Source of the DNA: Nitratifractor salsuginis DSM 16511
Lineage (GTDB): Bacteria; Campylobacterota; Campylobacteria; Campylobacterales; Sulfurovaceae
Direction of reading: 5' to 3'
DNA length: 64,000 nucleotides
Assembly: GCF_000186245.1 (NCBI RefSeq)
Contig: NC_014935.1
Span: 1,116,001-1,180,000, forward strand
This document shows, in pieces, positions 44,502 through 52,200 of this stretch (its first letter is position 1; each line of letters opens with the position of its first letter). The position numbers were made by a program, and so were the translations under genes. The notes under the pieces are model-generated. The model saw nothing but the letters and a program-made list of their open reading frames with translations, had not been told where the DNA came from and did not search any database.

Positions 44502-45531
44502 TATTCTCGTGCTGCTCCTCTCGTTTCTTTACTATCTCAGCCTTCCGGTCCACCCGCCGAAAAACCTTCAAATCAGCGACAGTTCCATTGATTCAATTAT
44601 ATCAAAGCTTCAAAAACAGGGGGTCGAAGTGGGGGTGATCGACCGGTTGATCCTGCGCCGAATGCCGCCGCCGAAAAGAGGATGGCTCTACCTGGGACGC
44701 AGCACTATGGATCGGCTGGAGTTTCTCCGAACCATCGGCTCCGACCGCGGGCGCTTCAAAGCGGTGACCCTGATTCCCGGTGAAACCACGGTCATCTTCC
44801 TCGGGCAACTGGCCAAAGCCCTCGACAAAAACGCGACGAAACTCCGACAAGCCTACCGGAAAAGCAGCCCCTACCCCGAAGGGGGGATCCTCGCCGAGAG
44901 TTACAACATCCCCCTCGATTACTCCGAATCGAAGATCATCAGCTATCTGGTCAACCTCAGTCAGAAGCGTTACCGCAAGCTGGCCGCCGACGCCAATCTC
45001 AGCTACGACCCCAAAAGCTGGCAGCGCATCCTCACCATCGCCTCCATCATCCAGAAAGAGGCGGCCGATCGCCGGGAGATGCCGCGGGTCGCCTCGGTCA
45101 TCTACAACCGCCTCGCCAAACATATGCGCCTGCAGATGGACGGCACCCTCAACTATGGCCCCTATTCCCACGTGCGGGTCACCCCCGAGCGGATCCGGGA
45201 AGACAACAGCACTTACAACACGTATAAACACCGCGGCCTTCCCAAAGCACCCGTGTGCAACGTCTCCACCACGGCCATCGAAGCGGCTCTGCATCCCGCA
45301 AAAACCGACTACCTATATTTTTTCCGTAACAACCGGGGAAAACACGACTTTTTCAAAAATTACAAAGCCCACCTCAAAGAGGTCCGCAAAAAACGCCGCC
45401 AGATCAAAAAGGCTCATAAAGAGAAAAAGCGCAACCCTACCCGGCTTCCAAAAGACGGCGGAAATCCTCCAGCTCGAAAAGCAACAGATCCCCCTGCCGC
45501 CGCTCCCTCAGCTCCCGGGAAAAACCGCTGA
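44470..45531 (+). CDS. mltG: Endolytic transglycosylase MltG
   Basis: A 353-residue membrane-anchored lytic transglycosylase of the YceG family that cuts nascent glycan strands. There is one N-terminal helix (IILVLLLSFLYYLSL), a LysM-like part, then the catalytic region IIQKEAADRREMPRVASVIY with the catalytic Glu, and GTLNYGPYSHVRVTPE and NTYKHRGLPKAPVCN. The C-terminus beyond YKAHLKEVRKKRRQ is low-complexity and Pro/Ala-rich, and its last 95 bases overlap the end of the opposite-strand gene. AGAGGAG precedes ATG 44470. Confidence 0.9.
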   Translation: MLRLINRLETIILVLLLSFLYYLSLPVHPPKNLQISDSSIDSIISKLQKQGVEVGVIDRLILRRMPPPKRGWLYLGRSTMDRLEFLRTIGSDRGRFKAVTLIPGETTVIFLGQLAKALDKNATKLRQAYRKSSPYPEGGILAESYNIPLDYSESKIISYLVNLSQKRYRKLAADANLSYDPKSWQRILTIASIIQKEAADRREMPRVASVIYNRLAKHMRLQMDGTLNYGPYSHVRVTPERIREDNSTYNTYKHRGLPKAPVCNVSTTAIEAALHPAKTDYLYFFRNNRGKHDFFKNYKAHLKEVRKKRRQIKKAHKEKKRNPTRLPKDGGNPPARKATDPPAAAPSAPGKNR

Positions 45532-46360
45532 GGGAAAAAAGTGCATAGCGACTGACCTTGAGTCCGGATACCTTCGCCTTCTCCCTGAGCTTGTGCAGTT
45601 CCTTGGCACAGACGGGGCGGCCTTTGTATTTGCACTCTCCCAGGATCAACTCCCCCGATTCTGTGAGGACCAGGAGGTCAAATTCATTGTGTAGATCCCA
45701 GTAACTCCCCAGACTGGACAGCGGATCCTCTCCGGCGAAATGGAGCTCGAGAAGTTCCGCCGAAAGTTGCTCGAAGAGAAGGGAAAAGGCCCGATCCCTA
45801 TGCTGACGGTACCCTTCCATAAAGCGTTGTGTCTTCCCCCGCTCCAAATCCCCGGCAAAGGGCGCGACGAAGCCGAACCAGAAACGGTCGAAAGGTCGGC
45901 GGAAACGGAGTTTGTCCTGGATGCGGTAACGACGAAGCTCTCTGGGCAGCCAGCGGCCCGGACGGGAGTGCAGCGGCGCTTCGCGGCTCTCCTCGAAGCG
46001 CAAGACTCCCAGGCAGACCAGCTCATCGATGAGACGTCCGCCGGTTCGTTCATCCAGCCTGGCACGACGCAGGACATTGTGGAGTTTGCCGTCTCCTTTT
46101 GCTACCGCTATGAGCAGCCGACGATAGGGCTCTTCGAGGAGATAGGAGGGGCGGATCCACTCCCGGCTCCGGGCATACTTCCGGCCGTAGATCCGCTCGA
46201 CACTCTGCTCCAGATCTTCGAAAAACTCGAAGTGCACCCCCTCTTCCCTCCCGCCGAATACCGCGAAATACTCGAGAAGCTGAGCCAAAGAGAGATAGGG
46301 AAAACGCTGTTGAAAGGCGATGAGTTGCTGGCGGATCCGTCCCTCCTTCAAATGAGCCAT
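45437..46360 (-). CDS. DUF234-type PDDEXK-like protein, no ATPase domain
   Basis: A 307-residue protein. The N-terminal half is helical with winged-helix features (LKEGRIRQQLIAFQQRFP, RTGGRLIDELVCLGVLRFEE). The C-terminal half has a nuclease-like core: FDLLVLTESGELILGECKYK with D and E-x-K spaced as in PDDEXK enzymes. This arrangement is that of the DUF234 half of archaeal-type ATPases, but the AAA part is absent here. Function is unknown. ATG 46360 has no strong ribosome binding site. Its 3' end overlaps mltG by 95 bases. Confidence 0.65.
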   Translation of the reverse strand: MAHLKEGRIRQQLIAFQQRFPYLSLAQLLEYFAVFGGREEGVHFEFFEDLEQSVERIYGRKYARSREWIRPSYLLEEPYRRLLIAVAKGDGKLHNVLRRARLDERTGGRLIDELVCLGVLRFEESREAPLHSRPGRWLPRELRRYRIQDKLRFRRPFDRFWFGFVAPFAGDLERGKTQRFMEGYRQHRDRAFSLLFEQLSAELLELHFAGEDPLSSLGSYWDLHNEFDLLVLTESGELILGECKYKGRPVCAKELHKLREKAKVSGLKVSRYALFSLSGFSRELRERRQGDLLLFELEDFRRLLEAG

Positions 46361-46376
46361 TAATAGGATTATACGA

Positions 46377-46382
46377 TATAAT
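46377..46382 (+). promoter_or_regulatory. -10 box upstream of exbB
   Basis: TATAAT stands 22 bases before the TTG start at 46404, implying a very short leader. The divergent DUF234-type gene starts at 46360, so the promoters are back to back. Confidence 0.45.
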
Positions 46383-46403
46383 TTGGCCAAAAAGGAACGC
46401 CGC

Positions 46404-46850
46404 TTGCCTGTCGAGACCCTCAAAAGCATTGTCGATTACGGGATTATCGGGGTGCTGATCCTTATGAGTATCGCCACCTTCGCCTATGCCATCGAACGCT
46501 GGCTCTATCTTCGCAGTGTGGACCTCTACCGCTACCCCGATCGCAAACTCCTCGAGCTCGATCTCAGCCGCCATCTGGGGACCCTGGCCACTATCGGCTC
46601 CAGCGCTCCCTATATCGGACTGCTGGGAACGGTCATCGCCATCATCCTCACCTTTTACGTCATCGGTGAGCGAAAAAGCGCCATCCAGACCGGAGAGATC
46701 ATGAAAGACCTGGCCCTGGCCCTCAAAGCGACGGCCGCGGGGCTTATCGTCGCCATTCCGGCCACCGTCTTCTACAATATCCTGATGGACCGGGTCGACC
46801 GCCTGCTGACCCATTGGGAGATCATTCACCGCAGTGAGCGTGAGGACTGA
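46404..46850 (+). CDS. exbB: ExbB/TolQ-type proton channel subunit
   Basis: A 148-residue inner-membrane protein with three membrane helices: IIGVLILMSIATFAYAIERW, then APYIGLLGTVIAIILTFYVI, then LKATAAGLIVAIPATVFYNI. The GLLGTV and ATAAGL segments are typical of ExbB/TolQ/MotA proteins. With ExbD it uses the proton gradient to energise TonB or Tol. I prefer TTG 46404 because AGGA lies seven bases upstream; a TTG at 46383 would overlap the -10 box. The stop overlaps exbD. Confidence 0.87.
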   Translation: MPVETLKSIVDYGIIGVLILMSIATFAYAIERWLYLRSVDLYRYPDRKLLELDLSRHLGTLATIGSSAPYIGLLGTVIAIILTFYVIGERKSAIQTGEIMKDLALALKATAAGLIVAIPATVFYNILMDRVDRLLTHWEIIHRSERED

Positions 46851-47227
46851 TGCGCCGGCGTCCTTTTACCGAGATCAACATCGTCCCCTTCATCGACATT
46901 GTCCTGGTGTTGCTGGTCATCGTCCTGGCCACCGCCACCTTCATCGTCAAAAACGAGCTCCCCGTCGACCTCCCCAAGTCGGGCAGCCAAGCCAAGATCC
47001 CGCCCAAAAGCATCAGCATCACCATCGATGCCAAAGGGCGCTATTTTTTCCAAAACAGCCCCGTCACCCTGGAAGAGCTCCGCCAACGCCTCAAAAGGCT
47101 CGATCCGGTCAAAGACCTCATTACCCTCAATGCCGATCAAAAGAGCCAATTCCAAAAGTTCGTCACCGTCGTCGACCTGCTCAAGAAGCAGGGCTTCAAA
47201 AAGATCTCCATCATCACCGCCCCCTAA
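46850..47227 (+). CDS. exbD: ExbD/TolR-type subunit
   Basis: A 125-residue protein with one N-terminal membrane helix, NIVPFIDIVLVLLVIVLATA. The Asp of PFIDIVL is the proton-carrying residue of the family. The periplasmic part starts at ELPVDLPKSG and contains ISITIDAKGRYFFQNSP. It is coupled to exbB by a TGATG overlap. No tonB or tolB is in the window, so the energised partner is not known. Confidence 0.9.
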   Translation: MRRRPFTEINIVPFIDIVLVLLVIVLATATFIVKNELPVDLPKSGSQAKIPPKSISITIDAKGRYFFQNSPVTLEELRQRLKRLDPVKDLITLNADQKSQFQKFVTVVDLLKKQGFKKISIITAP

Positions 47228-47240
47228 GGAGTCTCTAACT

Positions 47241-48158
47241 ATGTCTTCGATCATCTTCGGCCCCATCGCCTCCCGCCGCTTCGGCAAATCCCTGGGCATC
47301 GACCTGAGCCCCGGCCGCAAACAGTGCAATTTCGACTGCGTCTACTGCGAACTCGACCCGGCCAAGCCTATGGAGCGTTACGAAGAGGCCCTCCCGCCCC
47401 AAGAGATCCTCGAAGCGGTCCGCCGGGGGCTCGATGAGTTCCCCGATATCGACGTGCTCACCGTCACCGCCAACGGGGAGCCGACCCTCTACCCCCATCT
47501 CGACGAAGTCGTCGCCGGGTTGGAAGCAATCCCCGATCGCCCCCGGCTGCTGATCCTCAGCAACGCCTCGACGATCGACCGGCCCGAGATCCGCCAAACA
47601 CTTCGCCGTTTCGATACGGTCAAACTCTCTCTCGACTGCGCCACCCCCCGCTGCTTCAAACGGATCGACCGCCCCGCCTCCTCAATCGAGCTCGAAGCGA
47701 TCAAAGAGGGAATGCTGCGCTTCAGGGAAGAGTTCTCCGGTGCCCTGATCCTGGAGATCCTCGTCGTGGAGGGAATCAACGACAAAGCCTCCGAAATCGA
47801 AGCCCTCAACGATTACCTCCTGAAACTGCGCCCCGACCGGATCGACCTGGGGACCATCGACCGCCCTCCCGCCTACCGGGTAGCCCCCGTGCCTTACGAA
47901 CGCCTCAGGGAACTCTCCCTGCTCTTCGACCCCTCCCTCAGCGTCCACATCGCCAGCCGGCGGGATATCGCCCGGATCACCCCTTCGGGCTACACCGACG
48001 AAGAGATCCTCACCACCCTCGCCAAACGCCCCCTGACTCCCGAGGATGTTTCGATCCTCTTCGACCCGGAGAGCCAAAAACGCCTACAAACACTCCTGGA
48101 AAAGGGTGAAATCAAAATTTTGGAAAATAATGGAGTAAAATTTTACGTTCCGGCCTGA
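47241..48158 (+). CDS. Radical SAM protein (COG0731-like)
   Basis: A 305-residue iron-sulfur enzyme. The cluster ligands C29, C33 and C36 are in CNFDCVYCE. It also shows VTANGEPTLYPHL, LILSNASTI, KLSLDCATP and EILVVEGINDKASEI. COG0731 proteins are related to the wybutosine enzyme TYW1, but the bacterial members have no proven substrate. CCTAAGGAGTC precedes ATG 47241. It is likely in the exbB-exbD transcript. The C-terminal part resembles a small helical domain (LTPEDVSILFDPESQ). Confidence 0.85.
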   Translation: MSSIIFGPIASRRFGKSLGIDLSPGRKQCNFDCVYCELDPAKPMERYEEALPPQEILEAVRRGLDEFPDIDVLTVTANGEPTLYPHLDEVVAGLEAIPDRPRLLILSNASTIDRPEIRQTLRRFDTVKLSLDCATPRCFKRIDRPASSIELEAIKEGMLRFREEFSGALILEILVVEGINDKASEIEALNDYLLKLRPDRIDLGTIDRPPAYRVAPVPYERLRELSLLFDPSLSVHIASRRDIARITPSGYTDEEILTTLAKRPLTPEDVSILFDPESQKRLQTLLEKGEIKILENNGVKFYVPA

Positions 48159-48164
48159 AAACTC

Positions 48165-48193
48165 TTGACAGGGCTGGGATTTTTTATTATAAT
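48165..48193 (+). promoter_or_regulatory. Consensus sigma-70 promoter of tRNA-Asn
   Basis: TTGACA at 48165-48170, a 17-base spacer, and TATAAT at 48188-48193. Both boxes match the consensus exactly, as expected for a stable RNA gene. Confidence 0.85.
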
Positions 48194-48230
48194 CCCACCC
48201 ACATTTCAGCGATGAAATGTCTTCTTCCAT

Positions 48231-48305
<75 letters not shown>

Positions 48306-48428
48306 CTACACTCAAAATCCCCATTTTATGGCACTTTTAACTCAAACAAAATAACAAATGTCAGTCGAAAACCGTGCATTTTCGTGCAAATTTACTGACA
48401 CTCCAGCTGACAGTTAGCCGACACTTGT
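48306..48428. other. Phage attachment arm next to tRNA-Asn
   Basis: A 123-base AT-rich noncoding strip between the tRNA and the first phage gene. TGTCAGT (48359) and ACTGACA (48394) form an inverted repeat. CTGACAG follows at 48407 and CCGACAC at 48418. CGTGCA occurs twice between them (48373 and 48383). Such clustered short repeats beside a tRNA resemble integrase arm sites. The matching attR is outside the window. Confidence 0.5.
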
Positions 48429-48809
48429 TTACCTTTTTGGCAGTCTCTCCATCAAAGAATCCATCTTATCCGACAATGCCTGATATTGCGTGGATACATT
48501 CTTAATCATCAGCTCAAGTTCAGTCTTTGTGGCGAATTTGCGTTCTGCGTGATCCGTTTCCAGAAACTTGTGGTTGTCGTTTTTGATTTTTGAAATCTCA
48601 GCCATCACCGACTGCCGGAAATCGTCAAATATCCTCTTTTTCTCGGACAACCTTTCGTGCAGCAATCTATCCTCTCTATCCATCTCTTGCTTGATCTCCT
48701 CAAGCTTTTTAAGAGCCTGGTTGTTTTTTACTTTGACAGACGTAAACGCAGCCACCCACCCGGAGACAAAAGCGATAGCCTCGATAGCTTCTTTTATTTC
48801 AATGTTCAT
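48429..48809 (-). CDS. Phage small membrane coiled-coil protein
   Basis: A 126-residue protein with one N-terminal hydrophobic segment (AIEAIAFVSGWVAAFTSV) and a charged coiled coil (QALKKLEEIKQEMDREDRLL and on). Its ATG overlaps the stop of the holin gene, so the two are a lysis-type pair. It could be a spanin-like or holin-accessory protein. There is no lipobox and I do not recognise the family. Confidence 0.65.
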   Translation of the reverse strand: MNIEIKEAIEAIAFVSGWVAAFTSVKVKNNQALKKLEEIKQEMDREDRLLHERLSEKKRIFDDFRQSVMAEISKIKNDNHKFLETDHAERKFATKTELELMIKNVSTQYQALSDKMDSLMERLPKR

Positions 48810-49225
48810 CAGTGTTTATCCTGCACATTTTTGATCTTCTCATAGGTTCGCAGTCCGCCAAAGCCAAGCATTGCCAGGATCAAGTTGAAGAGCACTCCGG
48901 TATCAATCGTGGGAAGTTTCGCCACTACGCCATTAAGCTCCGCGATCCATACAACCGTAGGTGCGACGATGTAGGTGTAGGCAAGGGCGATAGCCCCTAC
49001 CCAGCCGATTGCCGGCCGCCATCCAGAAGTAAAGAGGTTCGGATTCTTCGCCTCTTCCTTGTTAACCTCAATCTGCCCCATATTGATAGCCTGTTCAAGC
49101 TGCTGGAGTTGAAGGGCGATCTCGGCCTTTTTAACCGGGTCCTCGATGGATTTGCCGGTCAGGGCCTCTCTTGCCTTTACTAGCACGTCGCCGATGTCAC
49201 CAAGGTTGAAATCGAGTAATCCCAT
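48809..49225 (-). CDS. GTA-type 3TM holin
   Basis: A 138-residue protein resembling the three-helix holins of gene transfer agents and prophages. The first half is amphipathic (GDVLVKAREALTGK, AEIALQLQQLEQAI). TSGWRPAIGWVGAIALAYTY and TVVWIAELNG cover the first helices and VLFNLILAMLGFGGLRTYEK the last. A holin makes the pore that releases the endolysin; no endolysin gene is seen nearby. It sits between the large polyvalent protein and the end of the prophage. Confidence 0.8.
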   Translation of the reverse strand: MGLLDFNLGDIGDVLVKAREALTGKSIEDPVKKAEIALQLQQLEQAINMGQIEVNKEEAKNPNLFTSGWRPAIGWVGAIALAYTYIVAPTVVWIAELNGVVAKLPTIDTGVLFNLILAMLGFGGLRTYEKIKNVQDKH

Positions 49226-49275
49226 ATCATCCCTTTTTATTTGAATCCTATCCTTCTGAAGCGGCGAAAGGAAAC

Positions 49276-52200
49276 CTATTTCTGTCGCTCTCTCTTTTTT
49301 TTGAGCTTATCAACATCATAGGTCAGCGTGTTTATGCCGGGGAAGAATTTAAGCAGCTCCTGGAGCGTCGATCTGGGAACGATGTCGCTTGATCTCTTTC
49401 GGTTCTTTTTGTCTCGCACCAGGGATTCAATCAAACTCTCAGCATTCATCACCTGCCCCGGAACCGGGGTAAACTGATTAGCCAGATACTTCGTCCAGTC
49501 CCAAGCCTGCTGAGATATGGGCTTATGCGGGTTGGTGATCGGGCGGCCATTGTAGAGTTTTATCCCCGCAGCCGCACTACCAAGCTGCATAAGCGGCCCC
49601 TGGAAGGCGATCTCTCTTGCTGTTTGGAGTGGATGGAAAATCTGCATATAAGGAACAACCTTATCGGCCTTCCAGGTAGTAACTTGACTGCCATCCCGGT
49701 AGAAGGGGATACGGGACATTTTGAAGTCGTCCGGTAGCTCGTCGGAGTATGGGTTCCCTATGCCCGTTGCAAGCTTCGAGAATCCATAAAGTGCGCCAAG
49801 GGCGGTCGCCGCCTGGATCGCCCCTCGTTTACTTGCCAGCATCCTCACCATTTTCGGGAAAGTGAAGTAAGTCCAGGCAATAAAAGGGGAAATCCCAGCG
49901 TCCCTTAATGCCCTCCACCCCTTTGCCATCGGTCTGGAATAATCCGGCATAACCGACTCGACGGCTTTTCTTGCTTCTTTGACGTCCCAGCCCTGCTCTC
50001 GCAGGAATTTGAACATCGCCAGCTTATTCACCGCATCTTCGGCCTGGTAGAATTTTGAGAGGGGTTCATCCACTTTTCCAAGCGTCCCGCGCTCCCTGAA
50101 GTCGTTGCCGAGGCCACCCATATCTTCCAGATAGCTCGTATTGAGCAATCCAGCGTTTTCTGCTTCGCGGTAGTATTTGAGTTCATTCCTGAGCCCGGAT
50201 AGCTCCTGTCTTTCTCCACGACTGAGAGCATTGAGCACTTCCTTTTTCTCAAGCTCATTCATCCGCTTTGCTTTTATCATCATCTTCCCGGCAGAGCCCA
50301 GGTTCTTCGCAATATCTGCCGGGTTCAGACCAGCCAAGTGCATAAGGAACATATTGGATGTTAGGTTGTTAAAATGTGTCGGGATGTTCCACACCGTTTT
50401 GGCCTTCTTCCACAAATTCAGCAGCTTCCCGGCCCCCTTGACGACTTCGTTATCACTTCCAAGGTAGCGCTCCAGGATCGTGTCATTGAGATATGTCACA
50501 TCATCTGCCACATCCTTCCTCACCCATTGCCCGAATAGTGCCCCAAAGCGCGGGTCTGCCGGGAGTTTCCTGTATCCTTTTTCGGCCAGCTCTTCCGGGC
50601 TGAATTGCTTGGCAATATCCGGGGTCAATACCGCTCCGTCGATATGGGCGATCTCTTTTAGGAGCTTGGCGTTTTCCAAGAGCTGGTGCATGTGAACGAT
50701 GGTATTTGGGATCGTCACGGCGGCATCTTTGATCTCCCCCATCTCTTCGCGCTCTGCTTTCGTCCAATCCCTGCGCACCTCATACTTTCCGTTCGGGAGT
50801 TTTCTTATTTCGATCCCTCCTTCCTTGAGCGGCTTACCGACAAGCTCCGGGTCTATCTCGCCGCTTACGTGCATACGCTCAAGCTGCCCCCTAGTCACTT
50901 CCATCACCTTACCGCGCCGCTTCATCACAGGCTTGGTGAGGCGGTTGGCGATCTGCTGCGCCTTGTCCTTGAGGAAGTGGGGTTCGTAAATCCGCTTCAG
51001 GTAGTTCTCTCCCCAGGCGTCGATAGCTTCCTGGGGCACTATGCCGTTTTGCACTAGCTGATCCCCGATCTCTCTGACCGTAGCACGGATATTGTCTCCA
51101 ATCTGCCGGATTTTGGGCGGCACGGCTTCGGGGGGAATGTCCCCTACAATATACTCATGGAGCTTGACGCGGCTATCTTCCGGAAGCTGTTTGAGCGCGT
51201 GATGGATGTTGGCCGCTTTCTTGGCCGCCGCCTGTTTCGCTGCCTGAGCCGCGTCCCTCGCTTCGTGGTATGCTCCGGAGAATGTGTCAGTAAAGAGGAC
51301 TTTGAAATCCCCTTTGAGCCCCTTGGATATGTCGGCCCAATCCCTGTCAAACTCTTTATGCACCAAGCTTTCCAAATGCTCCAGCTTCTTTGAGCCTTTG
51401 CGTCCGGGACGCTCCATAGAGGCCGCCCTGCTGCCGGAAAAATCAAGTGTGGCCTCATCCGGGTGGATGCCAGCAGAGTTATGGTCGGCAAGCCGTCCGT
51501 CAAGTTCGGCCATAAAAGCGGAGTTGTAGGCTTCTGGACTTCCGGTTTGAGCCAGCGTGCCTGTATTCTCATACGGGGGTATGATGTTGCGCTCCTCGGG
51601 TGTGAGCCCCTGTCGCGCCTGGACTTCCCGTGCCTCGATCTCCCCGGCCATCTTCTGATAAAGCTCAAATGCCTTTTCACCCTTGGCTCGCTTCAGCTCG
51701 TCGAGTTGATCTTTATAGCGCATCGCCTCAAGCGGGGATAGGCTGCTCCTTTTCTCTAAGTCGTAAATCCGTCCTTCGATCTTTCGTAGTGCCTGGTCGT
51801 AGCTTCCTCCGCCGGCAAAACCTTCTGTATCCTGGATGGCGTGCTGTGCTTCGTGAAGCAGGGAGGATCTGATCTCATCTTTGGGCATAGTGGAGTTTAG
51901 GACGATCTCATTTTTTCCCGGCTCGTAATATCCCTTTTCGCCCTTCGGCATTTCTGCAAACGTGACTTTTACATCTTTGAGCTCCGGGTAATTCCTATAA
52001 AGCTCATCGTGTTGCAAAACGTCCTCAAGCCGGTGTGTTCCAGGCTCAATAGACTTTATAGTAGACTTGCTATCGTCGATCTCGAAGCGCGGCATTAGGT
52101 CGTATTTGCCGGGATGGACGCGCCCTGCCTCCTCAGCGTCCTTGAAGCCGGTCGCCTTGGAGCCTGCAAACATTCCCAGCCGTGTTCCGCCGTTCTCGTG

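Noticed and set aside
48306-48428. A hidden integrase gene between tRNA-Asn and the first phage gene
   Set aside because: Only 123 bases are available and no frame gives recombinase motifs.
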